Shown: positions 16,718 through 27,689 of the stretch, piece after piece | Numbering within the stretch: the first letter of the stretch is position 1 | How the letters are laid out: every line of letters starts with the position of its first letter | DNA from: JAJVHZ01 sp041395385 | Lineage (GTDB): Bacteria > Pseudomonadota > Gammaproteobacteria > JAJPIJ01 | Direction: 5' to 3' | DNA length: 64,000 nucleotides | Assembly: GCA_041395385.1 (NCBI GenBank) | Contig: JAWLAN010000006.1 | Coordinates: forward strand, 434,001-498,000 | Notes under the pieces: model-generated | The model's input: only the letters and a program-made list of their open reading frames with translations | The model's database searches: none | What the model was told of the DNA's origin: nothing | Made by a program: the position numbers and the translations under genes

Positions 16718-16902
16718 GGCGAGATTTGTCCTTGTGGCGGGAGCCGCGCGCGGCCGGAGGGCCGGCGACGGCGGGCAAGCCCGGCCCGACTTACGCGGGC
16801 CAGACCCTGGTATCGGCGCCCTCGGCGCGGTCTTTAGGCAGGGGAGGCCGGCGTCAGGCGGCGGTCCGGGCGCGCTATGACGCAGCGCGCAAATAGGCTT
16901 TA

Positions 16903-19176
<2,274 letters not shown>

Positions 19177-19258
19177 TCGCCACCTGCCAGCGCTACCGCG
19201 GCGCCCCACGGATTGTTCTAAGCTTCTTACTGAGCAGGCGCAAAGTGGCACGGCTGGA

Positions 19259-19397
19259 GTGCCGGGGTCTGCCATGTCATGCGCGGCGCGCCTCGGCGGC
19301 GCGCGCAGCATGGACAGCGAGCACGACGCCGCGGTAGCGAGCGGTACATGGAAGTACCGCGAGCGGTAGCCGGGCATGACATGGCAGGCCGCGGCAC
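19259..19397 (+). repeat. Palindromic element B, family 1
   Basis: The outer arms of 24 bp (19259-19282 with 19374-19397) pair at 22 positions, and the inner 14 bp, CTGCCATGTCATGC with GCATGACATGGCAG, are perfect. The family-1 core follows: GCGCGCCTCGGCGGCGCGC, AGCATGGACAGCGAGCACG, ACGCCGCGGTAGC. The variable hairpin is GCGGTAC/GTACCGC (19341-19360), and the tail is GCGGTAGCC. It fills most of the gap between ygiQ and the ThDP decarboxylase gene, ending about 45 bp before the probable start of the latter. Confidence 0.88.
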
Positions 19398-19442
19398 GTA
19401 CACGTGACGACGGACAGCATCGAGGCGGAGGGAGACATTGTC

Positions 19443-21092
19443 GTGGAGAGCGATGGTCCGACGACGATAGGGCGATACCTGCTGCAGCGGCTGTACGACG
19501 CCGGCGCGCATCACGTCTTCGGCGTGCCGGGCGACTACATCCTGCGCTTCTACGAGGAGATGGGCCGCGGGCCGGCCATGCACGTGGGCACCACGCGCGA
19601 GGACACCGCCGCCTTCGCCGCCGACGGCTACGCGCGCTGCAAGGGCCTGGGGGCGCTCGCCATCACCTACGGTGTGGGCGCGCTCAACGTCGTCAACGCG
19701 GTGGCCGGCGCCCATGCCGAGTCCTCGCCGGTGGTCGTCATCAGCGGCGCGCCGGGCATACGCGAGCAGCGCGAGGACCCGCTGCTGCATCACCGCTTCG
19801 GGCCGTACACGTTTCAGCGCGAGATCTTCGAGCGCATCACCTGCGCCACCACCGTGCTCGACGATCCGGTCACCGCGTTCCGGCAAATCGATCGCACGCT
19901 GGCGGCGGCGCGGTGCGAACGCCAGCCGGTCTACATCGAGCTGCCGCGCGACATGGTAATGGCGCACGGCCAGGCACTGCCGGCGATGACGGAGCCCGGA
20001 GCGGGCGCCGAAAGCGATGCAGCCGCGCTCGAGGAGGCGGTCGCCGAGACGCTGGAGCTGCTGGCGGAATCGCGTTCGCCGGTGCTCATCGCCGGGGTCG
20101 AGCTGCACCGGCGCGGGCTGCAGGATGCGCTGGTCGATCTCGTCGAGCATGGGCGGCTGCCGGTCGCCGCGACGCTGACCGGCAAGTCGGTCATCGGCGA
20201 GCGGCACCCGGCCTACGTCGGCGTCTACGAGGGGGCGATGAGCTCCGAGCACGCCCGCACGGTCGTTGAGCAGGCCGATCTGCTGCTCATGCTGGGCGTG
20301 ACGCTGAACGATGTGGACACCGGCATCTACACGGCGCGCTTCGATCCGCACCGGCTGGTGCGCGCCGCGCAGGGCGAGGTCAACATCCGCTTCCACCGCT
20401 ACCCGCGCGTGCAGCTCGGGGACTTCGTGGCGGCGCTTGCGAAAAGGGTCTCGCCGCGGCGCGAGGCCCTGCCGATGCTGCCGGCCGTCGGGCATGCGGA
20501 GGCCTTCCCGCAGCCCGGGCGGGCAATGACGATCGCGCGGCTCATCGAGCGGCTCAACACCAGCCTCACCCCGGAGATGATCGTGGTCTGCGACGTCGGC
20601 GACTGCCTGTTCGCGGCGATCGAGCTGCGTGTGCGCCAGCGCACCGAGTTCCTGGCCTCGGCGTACTACACGACCATGGGATTCGCGGTGCCCGCCGCGC
20701 TCGGCGCGCAGGTGGCGAGCCCGGATCGGCGCGCGCTCATCCTGGTCGGCGACGGCGCCTTCCAGATGACCGGCACGGAACTGTCCACGCACGCGCGGCT
20801 CGGGCTGGCGCCCGTCGTGATCGTCTTCAACAACGCCGGCTACAGCACGGAGCGCTACATCCTCGACGGGCCGTTCAACGACATCGCCGCCTGGAACTTT
20901 CATCGCCTGGGCGAGGTGTTCGGGCCGCTGCGCGGCTACGAGGCCGGCACGGAGGAGGAGTTCGAGACCGCGCTGCAGGCGGCGATCGCGGACCGCGCCT
21001 GCCCGAGCATCGTCAATGTGCACCTCTCGTCCAGGGATCCCTCGCCCGCCATGCGGCGACTGAGCGAGCACCTGCGCCAGCGCGTCGGCTGA
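19443..21092 (+). CDS. ThDP-dependent decarboxylase (indolepyruvate/pyruvate decarboxylase family)
   Basis: About 549 residues in the pyruvate/indolepyruvate decarboxylase branch of ThDP enzymes, which decarboxylate 2-oxo acids to aldehydes. The N-terminal domain has VFGVPGDYILRFYEEM, the activating Glu in REDTAAFAADGYAR and the HH pair in LLHHRFGPY that marks this branch. The C-terminal ThDP-Mg motif is GDGAFQMTGTEL followed by FNNAGYSTE. Substrate preference cannot be read from sequence. The GTG at 19443 is chosen because GGAGGGAGA lies eight bases upstream. An in-frame GTG at 19404, right after element B, has no ribosome-binding site. Confidence 0.85.
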   Translation: MESDGPTTIGRYLLQRLYDAGAHHVFGVPGDYILRFYEEMGRGPAMHVGTTREDTAAFAADGYARCKGLGALAITYGVGALNVVNAVAGAHAESSPVVVISGAPGIREQREDPLLHHRFGPYTFQREIFERITCATTVLDDPVTAFRQIDRTLAAARCERQPVYIELPRDMVMAHGQALPAMTEPGAGAESDAAALEEAVAETLELLAESRSPVLIAGVELHRRGLQDALVDLVEHGRLPVAATLTGKSVIGERHPAYVGVYEGAMSSEHARTVVEQADLLLMLGVTLNDVDTGIYTARFDPHRLVRAAQGEVNIRFHRYPRVQLGDFVAALAKRVSPRREALPMLPAVGHAEAFPQPGRAMTIARLIERLNTSLTPEMIVVCDVGDCLFAAIELRVRQRTEFLASAYYTTMGFAVPAALGAQVASPDRRALILVGDGAFQMTGTELSTHARLGLAPVVIVFNNAGYSTERYILDGPFNDIAAWNFHRLGEVFGPLRGYEAGTEEEFETALQAAIADRACPSIVNVHLSSRDPSPAMRRLSEHLRQRVG

Positions 21093-21165
21093 AGGGGGCC
21101 CCCACCTGCGGACACTCGGCCACCGTCGTGGCCCTCGCCCGCGCCGGCGATTATCATTGGTGCCC

Positions 21166-22509
21166 ATGAGCACGCGGGCGAAGGGCAGGTTCCTGCTCGG
21201 CATCCTCTTGTCTTCCGCGGTATGGGGCGCGCAGGCCGCCGAGCGCGTCACCGCCGGTCCGATGCCCGGTTACCCGGCGATGCGCGCGGCGACCATCTGG
21301 CTGCAGGCGAGCGGCACCTCCGAGGCGCAGATCGAGTACTGGCCGGAGGGCAAGCCCTCGGAGCGCTGGAAGACCGAGTCCTACGAGTTGCTGCCGGAGA
21401 CGGACTACTCCGCGCACGTGCGGGTGGAGGACCTCGAGCCGGGCCAGGCCTACGAGTACCGCGTGCTCATCGACGGCGAGCCGCAACCGAGCGGCGAGAC
21501 GCCGCTGCGCTTCCGCACCACGCCGCTGTGGCAGTGGCGCGGGGATCCACCCGCGTTCACGATCGCGCTCGGTTCCTGCGCCTACATCAATGACGATCCC
21601 TACGATCGGCCCGGGCAGGCCTACGGCGGCGGCTACGAGATCTTCGACAGCATCGCCGCGCTCAAGCCGGACATGATGCTGTGGCTGGGCGACAACATCT
21701 ATCTGCGCGAGGTGGACTATGACAGCCCCTCGGGGATGAACTACCGCTACCGCCACGTGCGAGCCTTCCCGCCGTTGCAGAAGCTGCTGCAGGGCACGCA
21801 TCACATCGCCACCTGGGACGACCACGACTTCGGCCCCGACAACGCCAACGGCAGCTTTCCGCTGAAGGACAGCGCGCTCGCGCTGTTCAAGCGCTACTGG
21901 GCCAACCCCGCCTACGGCCTGCCCGAGGCCCCGGGCGTGTACACGGTGGCGAGCTACGGCGACGCGGATTTCTTCCTGCTCGACGATCGTTACTACCGCG
22001 ATCACGACCAGCAGCCCGACCCGGCCGGCAAGCGGATGCTCGGGCCGGCGCAGCTGCGCTGGCTGAAGAACGCGCTGCTCGCCTCGCGCGCGACCTTCAA
22101 GTTCATCGTCAACGGCAGCCAGATCCTCCTGTCGCAGCGACGCGTGGAGGGCTGGCGGAATTTTGCCGAGGAGTATCGCGACTTCATGGACTGGCTGGTG
22201 AAGGCGGACATCGAAGGCGTGTTCCTGCTCACCGGCGATCGCCACATGACGCGCATGAGCCGACTGGCGCGCGACGGCACCTACCCGCTGCACGAGCTGA
22301 CCTGTTCGCCGCTGACCTCGGGCGTGCGCGATCCCTCCAAGGACGCGAAGAACCCGCAGGTTGTGGAGGGCACCGAGGTGGGCCAGCGCAACTTCTGCAC
22401 GCTGAACGTCAGCGGCCCGGAGAAGGGGCGCGTGCTCACCGTGCGCTCGCTGGACACCTACGGCAACCAGCTCTGGGAACGCAAGTTCGAGCAGTCCGAA
22501 TTGAAGTGA
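21166..22509 (+). CDS. PhoD-family metallophosphatase, exported
   Basis: About 447 residues. An N-terminal signal sequence (KGRFLLGILLSSAVWGAQA) is followed by a fibronectin-like N-domain (residues about 25-120) and the PhoD-like catalytic domain. The latter shows IALGSCAYINDDPYDRPG, MMLWLGDNIYLREVD, ATWDDHDFGPDNA and LLTGDRHMTRMS, which hold the metal ligands. Such enzymes hydrolyse phosphodiesters or monoesters in the periplasm. The ATG at 21166 is preferred over upstream TTG/GTG codons because it begins the signal peptide directly. Confidence 0.9.
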   Translation: MSTRAKGRFLLGILLSSAVWGAQAAERVTAGPMPGYPAMRAATIWLQASGTSEAQIEYWPEGKPSERWKTESYELLPETDYSAHVRVEDLEPGQAYEYRVLIDGEPQPSGETPLRFRTTPLWQWRGDPPAFTIALGSCAYINDDPYDRPGQAYGGGYEIFDSIAALKPDMMLWLGDNIYLREVDYDSPSGMNYRYRHVRAFPPLQKLLQGTHHIATWDDHDFGPDNANGSFPLKDSALALFKRYWANPAYGLPEAPGVYTVASYGDADFFLLDDRYYRDHDQQPDPAGKRMLGPAQLRWLKNALLASRATFKFIVNGSQILLSQRRVEGWRNFAEEYRDFMDWLVKADIEGVFLLTGDRHMTRMSRLARDGTYPLHELTCSPLTSGVRDPSKDAKNPQVVEGTEVGQRNFCTLNVSGPEKGRVLTVRSLDTYGNQLWERKFEQSELK

Positions 22510-22559
22510 AAAGGGACGCCGCCGCCGCCGTCGATGATCGCGCGCGCGGCCGCGGCGCC

Positions 22560-22573
22560 TTGATGTTCCTCAA
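22560..22573. promoter_or_regulatory. Possible FNR/DNR-type box upstream of nnrS
   Basis: TTGATGTTCCTCAA is one base from the symmetrical TTGAT-N4-ATCAA consensus and lies within a longer dyad, CCTTGA/TCAAGG (22558-22575). NnrS genes are commonly controlled by CRP/FNR-family nitric-oxide regulators. Its centre is about 41 bp before the nnrS ATG at 22608, so a class II arrangement would put the RNA start at or near the translation start. The MTDALHRP start at 22617 would then fit better. Confidence 0.4.
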
Positions 22574-22607
22574 GGCCGCGGGAGTGTGGCGGCGCTAGCG
22601 TGAGCGC

Positions 22608-23804
22608 ATGTCGATCATGACCGACGCCCTGCACCGTCCAAGCGCGCTGCATCCCTTCTGGAGCCTCGGCTTCCGGCCGTTCTTCCTGCTCGCGGCCGTC
22701 GCCGCGGGCCTGCTGCTGCCGGCGTGGGGCTTTTATTTCGCCGGCGATCTCGGCGTGCCCACGCGGCTCGCGCCGCCCGTCTGGCACGGCCACGAGATGC
22801 TGTTCGGCTTCACCGCGGCGGTGATCGCCGGCTTCCTGCTGACGGCGGTGCCCAACTGGACCGGCATCCCGGCCGTGAGAGGCGGCCGGCTGGTCGCGCT
22901 CGCCGCGCTGTGGATCGCCGGGCGGCTGGCCGTGTACTTCGGAGCGCTGCTGCCGGCCTGGCTGGTCGCGGCGATCGACGTCGCCTTCTTCCCGGCCCTG
23001 ATACTCGCCATCCTCCCGGCGCTGGTGGCCAGCAACAATCGCCGCAATTTCGGCTTCCCGGTCGTGCTGCTGGTCTTCGCGCTGGCGAATCTGGCGATCC
23101 ACGCCGCCGCGATGGGGTATTTTCCCGTTATCGGCGCGGAGATCGGCATCAAGGCGGCCGTGGGCCTGGTGACGCTGCTGATGATCGTGATCGGCGGGCG
23201 CGTCATCCCCGGTTTCACGGCGAACGCGCTGGGCGCGCCGCCGCGGCGACCCAACTGGACCGACAAGGCGGCGTTGTACGCGGCGATCGCCGCGCTGCTG
23301 CTCGAGCTGCTGCCGCAGGCGCGGCTGGCGCAGGGCGTGGCGGCGGTGGCCGCGGCGGTGCTGGTGGCGCTGCGCATGCGCGGCTGGCAGTCGCTGCGGA
23401 CCGCGCGGCACCCGATCCTGTGGGTGCTGCACGTCGGCTATGCCTGGATCGCCGTCGGGTTCGCCTTCAAGGGATTGGGGCTGCTGACCGAGATGCTGCG
23501 CTGGCAGGATGCGCTGCACGGGCTGACCGCCGGCGCGATCGGCACGCTGACGCTGGGCATGATGTCACGCGTGGCCCTCGGCCACACCGGCCGGCCGCTG
23601 CGGGTGAGGCCGTCCATCACCGCCGCCTACATACTGGTCACGCTGGCCACGGTCATCCGGCTGTGCACGCCGTTCGCGGCCGCGCTGCACCCGGTGCAGG
23701 CGCTCACCCACGTCGCGGGCGCGCTCTGGGCCGCGGCATTCATTATCTATTTTGCCGTCTACGCGCCGATGCTCATCGCCCCGCGCGCCGACGGCAAGCC
23801 TTAA
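22608..23804 (+). CDS. nnrS: NnrS family membrane protein
   Basis: A 398-residue polytopic membrane protein with about twelve hydrophobic helices. Family signatures are FWSLGFRPFFLLAA, WHGHEMLFGFTAAVIAGFLL, the WTG segment after the second helix and RVIPGFTANALG. Conserved histidines (WHGHEM) are candidate haem or copper ligands. NnrS is associated with nitric-oxide stress relief in denitrifiers. A possible FNR/DNR box precedes the gene. No denitrification enzymes are encoded in the window. Confidence 0.93.
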   Translation: MSIMTDALHRPSALHPFWSLGFRPFFLLAAVAAGLLLPAWGFYFAGDLGVPTRLAPPVWHGHEMLFGFTAAVIAGFLLTAVPNWTGIPAVRGGRLVALAALWIAGRLAVYFGALLPAWLVAAIDVAFFPALILAILPALVASNNRRNFGFPVVLLVFALANLAIHAAAMGYFPVIGAEIGIKAAVGLVTLLMIVIGGRVIPGFTANALGAPPRRPNWTDKAALYAAIAALLLELLPQARLAQGVAAVAAAVLVALRMRGWQSLRTARHPILWVLHVGYAWIAVGFAFKGLGLLTEMLRWQDALHGLTAGAIGTLTLGMMSRVALGHTGRPLRVRPSITAAYILVTLATVIRLCTPFAAALHPVQALTHVAGALWAAAFIIYFAVYAPMLIAPRADGKP

Positions 23805-23864
23805 GCCCGCCTCGCGACGAACCAGTGCTTGCGTGCCGGCGCCAGGCCGGTGCTCAATAGCACG

Positions 23865-24872
23865 ATGTTCGCCGCAAGCGAATTCCGCGCGCCGTGGTGG
23901 CTGCGCAATCCTCACCTGCAGACGCTGTGGCAGCGTTTCGCGCGGCGCAGGCCGCTGGTGGCCCTGCGGCGCGAGCGCGTGGAGTTCCCCGACGGCGACT
24001 TCCTCGATCTCGACTGGGCACGCCCGGTCTACGCGCCGGAACCCGCCGGGCGCGACGCTGATGGCGGGGCGCGCACGCCGCTGGTGATCGTGCTGCACGG
24101 CCTGGAGGGCAGCTCGGCCTCGCCCTATGCGCAGGGCATGCTTGCGGCGGTCGCGGCGCACGGCTGGCGCGGCGTGGTGATGCACTTCCGTGGCTGCAGC
24201 GGCGAGCCCAATCGCCTGCCGCGCAGCTACCACTCCGGAGAGACCGGCGACATTGCGCACGTGCTGGCGCTGCTGCGTGCGCGCTTTCCGCTCGCGCCGC
24301 GGGCGGCGATCGGCTTTTCGCTCGGCGGCAACGTGCTGCTGAAGTACCTTGGCGAGCGCGGCGCGGCCGCGGGACTCGACGCCGCGGCGGCGGTGAGCGT
24401 GCCGTTTCTCCTGCACGACAGCGCCGACCGGCTCGACCGTGGCTTCTCGCGCCTCTACCAGAAGCTCCTGGTCGGCAGTCTTACCCAGAAGGTGGCGCAG
24501 AAGTTCGCGCGGATGCGCAGCCCGATCCCGCTGGACGCCGTGGCGGCGAGCCGGAACTTCCGCGAGTTCGACGACCGCGTGACCGCGCCCCTGCACGGCT
24601 TCAGCGATGCGGCGGAGTACTACGAGCGCTCGAGCTCGCGGCAGTACCTGCGGGCGATCGCGGTGCCGACATTGATCCTGCAGGCGCGCGACGACCCGTT
24701 CATGACGCCGGCGGTGATCCCCGGGGCCGGCGAGCTCGCCCCGCCGGTGCGCCTGGAGGTGAGCGATCGCGGCGGCCACGTCGGCTTCGTCACCGGCGCC
24801 GTACCCTGGCGCCCGCGCTACTGGCTGGAGGAGCGCATCCCCGGGTTCCTGGCCGGGCACCTGCGCGCATAG
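23865..24872 (+). CDS. YheT-like alpha/beta hydrolase
   Basis: A 335-residue alpha/beta hydrolase of the YheT group. Signatures are PWWLRNPHLQTLW at the N-terminus, VIVLHGLEGSSASPYAQGM around the oxyanion region, the MHFRGCSGEPNRLPRSYHSG block and the nucleophile elbow GFSLGGNVLLKYLGE. The catalytic Asp is in QARDDPFMTP and the His in GGHVGF. Known relatives are carboxylesterases without a settled physiological substrate. The start MFAASEFRAPWW at 23865 fits the family better than the longer frame from 23829. Confidence 0.9.
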   Translation: MFAASEFRAPWWLRNPHLQTLWQRFARRRPLVALRRERVEFPDGDFLDLDWARPVYAPEPAGRDADGGARTPLVIVLHGLEGSSASPYAQGMLAAVAAHGWRGVVMHFRGCSGEPNRLPRSYHSGETGDIAHVLALLRARFPLAPRAAIGFSLGGNVLLKYLGERGAAAGLDAAAAVSVPFLLHDSADRLDRGFSRLYQKLLVGSLTQKVAQKFARMRSPIPLDAVAASRNFREFDDRVTAPLHGFSDAAEYYERSSSRQYLRAIAVPTLILQARDDPFMTPAVIPGAGELAPPVRLEVSDRGGHVGFVTGAVPWRPRYWLEERIPGFLAGHLRA

Positions 24873-24945
24873 CCCGGCGCCAGATGCCAAGGTGCGGGCT
24901 AACCGCTACCATATCCGGCCGAAACTTAGACACCGGATCGCGCCC

Positions 24946-25791
24946 GTGAGACTCACCGCCCGACAGTTCCGTGCCTGGCCGCACAAGAGCATCTCGCTGC
25001 TCGGCATGTCCGGCGTGGGCAAGACGCAGCTCGCCAACCGGCTGCGACGCGCGCACTGGTTTCACTACTCCGGGGACTACCGCATCGGCACGCGCTACCT
25101 CGACGAGCCCATCCTCGACAACATCAAGCGCCAGGTCATGCACATCCCGCTGCTGCACGACCTGCTGCGCTCGGACTCCATCCGCATCGAGAACAACATC
25201 ACCGTCGACAACCTCAAGCCCGTGTCGACCTTTCTCGGCAAGCTCGGCAACCCGGAGCGGGGCGGCCTGTCGCTGCCCGAGTTCAAGCGCCGGCAGGGGC
25301 TGCATCACGACGCGGAGGTGGCGGCCATGCGGGACGTGCCGGAGTTCATCCGCCGCGCGCACGACATCTACGGCTACGACCACTTCATCAACGACGCCGG
25401 CGGCAGCCTGTGCGAGCTGGACGACGGGGAGGTGCTGCAGGTGCTGAGCGAGCACACGCTCATCCTCTACATCAAGGCCACCGATCGCGACGAGCAGGAG
25501 CTCATCCGGCGCGCGCAGGAGGACCCGAAGCCGCTCTACTATCGCGAGGCGTTCCTCGAGGAGCAGCTCGCGGCCTACATGCAGGAGCGCGCGCTCGATT
25601 ACGTCGCGCTCATCGACCCGGACGACTTCGTGCGCTGGATGTTTCCGCGGCTGTTCTACTCGCGCATTCCACGCTACGAGCGGATCGCGCGCGAGCACGG
25701 CTACACCGTCACCACCGACGAACTGTGGGCGGTGCGCGACGAGACCGACTTCCTGGCGCTGGTGGAGTCCGTGCTGGACAGGGCGGACTGA
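24946..25791 (+). CDS. P-loop ATPase of unknown role
   Basis: A 281-residue protein with an early Walker A motif (SLLGMSGVGKTQLANRLRR, about residues 16-34). It resembles a nucleoside-kinase-like fold, with FINDAGGSLCEL and LILYIKATDRDEQELIRRA further on. Proteins like this are usually labelled only as ATPase and their substrate is unknown. The GTG at 24946 is preferred because the family begins near the Walker motif. A GTG at 24892 would add 18 residues. It lies 10 bp before metA on the same strand. Confidence 0.75.
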   Translation: MRLTARQFRAWPHKSISLLGMSGVGKTQLANRLRRAHWFHYSGDYRIGTRYLDEPILDNIKRQVMHIPLLHDLLRSDSIRIENNITVDNLKPVSTFLGKLGNPERGGLSLPEFKRRQGLHHDAEVAAMRDVPEFIRRAHDIYGYDHFINDAGGSLCELDDGEVLQVLSEHTLILYIKATDRDEQELIRRAQEDPKPLYYREAFLEEQLAAYMQERALDYVALIDPDDFVRWMFPRLFYSRIPRYERIAREHGYTVTTDELWAVRDETDFLALVESVLDRAD

Positions 25792-25801
25792 GGGATCGAG
25801 C

Positions 25802-26872
25802 ATGCCCATCGTCGCCAACACCGCGCTGCCCGCCTTCAACGATCTCCGCAAGGAGGGGGCCACGATCATCCCGCTCGAGGTGGCGGTGCGCCAGGACATC
25901 CGCGAGCTGCACATTGGGCTCCTCAACATGATGCCGGACAAGGCGCTGCAGGCCACCGAGCGGCAGTTCTTCCGGCTGGTGAACGAGAGCAACCAGATCG
26001 CGCAGTTCCACATGCACCCGTTCACGCTCAGCGAGCTGCCGCGCGGCGAGGAGGCGCGGGCGCACATCGAGCAGTACTACGACACCTTCGAGGAGATCCG
26101 CGAGCAGGGCCTGGACGCGCTCATCATCACCGGCGCCAACGTCACGCAGCCAGACCTCACGCGCGAGCCGTTCTGGCTGCCGCTGAAGGAGGTCGTCGAC
26201 TGGGCCTACGACAACGTGACCTCGACCCTGTGCTCGTGCCTGGCCACGCACGCGGTGCTGCAGTTCCGCTACGGCCAGACGCGGCACCCCCTGCCGGCCA
26301 AGCGCTGGGGCGTGTACTCGCACCGCGTGGTCGATCCGCGGCACCCGCTGGTCATGGGCGGCAACACCCGCTTCGACGTGCCGCACTCGCGCTTCAACCA
26401 GATCGATCGCGCGCAGTTCGAGGTCGCGGGCCTGCACGTGCTGGTGGAGAGCGAGGAGGCCGGCGTGCACCTGGCGGTGAGCGAGGACGGCTTCCGCATC
26501 GTGTTCTTCCAGGCGCACCCGGAGTACGACACCATCAGCCTGCTGAAGGAGTACAAGCGCGAGGTCATGCGCTACGCGAGCGGCGAGATCGACGAGTACC
26601 CGCCGTTCCCCGAGAACTACTTCCGGCCGCAGGTGAAGGCGATCCTCGAGGAGCACGCCGGGCGGGTGCGCGCGGCGCGCGCGCGCGCCGCGGCCATCCC
26701 GGAGATGCCGGAGGCGATCGTCATCCCGCATCTCGACAATACCTGGCACGACACCGGCGAGGCGGTCATCAACAACTGGGTCGGCAAGGTCTACCAGCTG
26801 ACCGACATCGACCGGCGCAAGCCCTTCGCGCCGCATGTCGATGCCTCGCACCCGCTGGGCGACTGGCGCTAG
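25802..26872 (+). CDS. metA: Homoserine O-succinyltransferase (MetA family)
   Basis: A 356-residue enzyme of methionine biosynthesis that acylates the hydroxyl of homoserine. The start MPIVANTALPAFNDLRKEG and the segments LHIGLLNMMPDKALQATERQ, LIITGANV and YGQTRHPLP fit the MetA family. The nucleophilic Cys lies in STLCSCLATHAVLQF and the catalytic His-Glu in FFQAHPEYD. Some MetA-fold enzymes use acetyl-CoA in place of succinyl-CoA, and the sequence alone does not settle the acyl donor. The start is supported by a GGGATCGAGC purine stretch. Confidence 0.93.
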   Translation: MPIVANTALPAFNDLRKEGATIIPLEVAVRQDIRELHIGLLNMMPDKALQATERQFFRLVNESNQIAQFHMHPFTLSELPRGEEARAHIEQYYDTFEEIREQGLDALIITGANVTQPDLTREPFWLPLKEVVDWAYDNVTSTLCSCLATHAVLQFRYGQTRHPLPAKRWGVYSHRVVDPRHPLVMGGNTRFDVPHSRFNQIDRAQFEVAGLHVLVESEEAGVHLAVSEDGFRIVFFQAHPEYDTISLLKEYKREVMRYASGEIDEYPPFPENYFRPQVKAILEEHAGRVRAARARAAAIPEMPEAIVIPHLDNTWHDTGEAVINNWVGKVYQLTDIDRRKPFAPHVDASHPLGDWR

Positions 26873-26924
26873 CGCCCGCCGGCATGCCGGTTGCGTGCAA
26901 GGTGGAAGATGTACCCACCGGCGT

Positions 26925-26946
26925 CATTCCAGCGCAAGCTGGAATG
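26925..26946. repeat. REP-type hairpin downstream of metA
   Basis: CATTCCAGC (26925-26933) pairs perfectly with GCTGGAATG (26938-26946) around GCAA. This is the widespread GTCATTCC...GGAATGC type of intergenic hairpin. It lies in the gap after metA and may act as an mRNA 3' stabiliser. It has no T-run. Confidence 0.7.
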
Positions 26947-27054
26947 CATTCAGGGTGTCAGTGGCGATCTTCCTGCACCGAGTGCCGCGAGGCTTTTGCC
27001 GAGGTGACAGCAGACGAGCCCGTTATTCGTGATTCGTGATCGAAGGAGCCATTG

Positions 27055-27273
27055 ATGAAAGAGTATCAGGTGCTCATCTACCAGGAGGGCCTGCTCGGGT
27101 CGATGTTCCTCGGCCAGTCCAAGGTGGACCCGGAGCGCTTCGCGGCCTTCCTCAACCGGCACGCGCGCAACGGCTGGCGCGTGGTGACCATGGAGCGCGA
27201 GAGCCGGCGGGCGCTGCTGCTGTGGGCGCGCGAGGCCTTCCTCGTGGTGATGGAGCGCGATGCGAAAGGCTAG
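27055..27273 (+). CDS. Small DUF4177-like protein
   Basis: A 72-residue protein (MKEYQVLIYQEGLLGSM...FAAFLNRHARNGWRVVTMERESRRALL...EAFLVVMERDA). It has the alternating strand-helix-strand pattern and NGWRVV core of the DUF4177 family, whose function is unknown. An AAGGAGCC site precedes the ATG. It overlaps the next gene by 14 bp in another frame and is likely co-translated with it. Confidence 0.75.
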   Translation: MKEYQVLIYQEGLLGSMFLGQSKVDPERFAAFLNRHARNGWRVVTMERESRRALLLWAREAFLVVMERDAKG

Positions 27274-27472
27274 CCTCGTCGCCATCGTCCTGCTCCTCGG
27301 GGCGGGGGCGCTGTTCCTGCTGCAGCTCTGGGTGCGGCCGTTCGCGGCCGACACCTTCTTCAAGCTCATGGTGACCATCGGCGTCGTGCTGGTCGCCGTC
27401 GTGATCGTCGCGCTCATTCGCCGCGAGTATCTCAACGAGAAGCGCCTGCGCGAGAAGGGCCTCATCGACTGA
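27260..27472 (+). CDS. Small two-helix membrane protein
   Basis: A 70-residue protein with two hydrophobic helices (SLVAIVLLLGAGALFLLQLW and FFKLMVTIGVVLVAVVIVAL) and a charged tail (IRREYLNEKRLREKG). It starts inside the preceding DUF4177-like gene. No known family was recognised. The overlap implies that the two are expressed together. Confidence 0.7.
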   Translation: MRKASLVAIVLLLGAGALFLLQLWVRPFAADTFFKLMVTIGVVLVAVVIVALIRREYLNEKRLREKGLID

Positions 27473-27500
27473 ATGGCCGGGCGGAGATCCAGGTCGGCGC

Positions 27501-27629
27501 GCGCCATTCCGGTCGCGGGGCCGGCTACCGCTCGCGGGACATCCTGTCCCGCGCGCTACCGTGATGCCGAGCTACGTTCCCGACTACGCTCGCCATCAAG
27601 GCGCGCCGGCCCCGCGACCGGAACGGCGC
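27501..27629 (-). repeat. Palindromic element D, family 1, reverse orientation
   Basis: The outer 25-bp arms (27501-27525 with 27605-27629) pair at 24 positions. Read on the minus strand the interior aligns to the family-1 core, ending CGGTAGC-[hairpin]-GCGAGCGGTAGCC. The variable hairpin (27533-27553) has stem CGCGGGACA/TGTCCCGCG and loop TCC, the reverse complement of the GGA loop of the other copies. The left conserved block is more diverged than in A, B and C. It lies between the small membrane protein gene and the next exported protein gene. Confidence 0.82.
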
Positions 27630-27689
27630 AATTTCCGCTCTCGTGTCTGGTCTGCCGATAGCGCAATGACGCAATAGGATCGGGAAAAC

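Noticed and set aside
19404..19442. Longer N-terminus for the ThDP decarboxylase
   Set aside because: The GTG at 19404 has no ribosome-binding site and lies next to a repeat arm, whereas GGAGGGAGA is well placed for the GTG at 19443.
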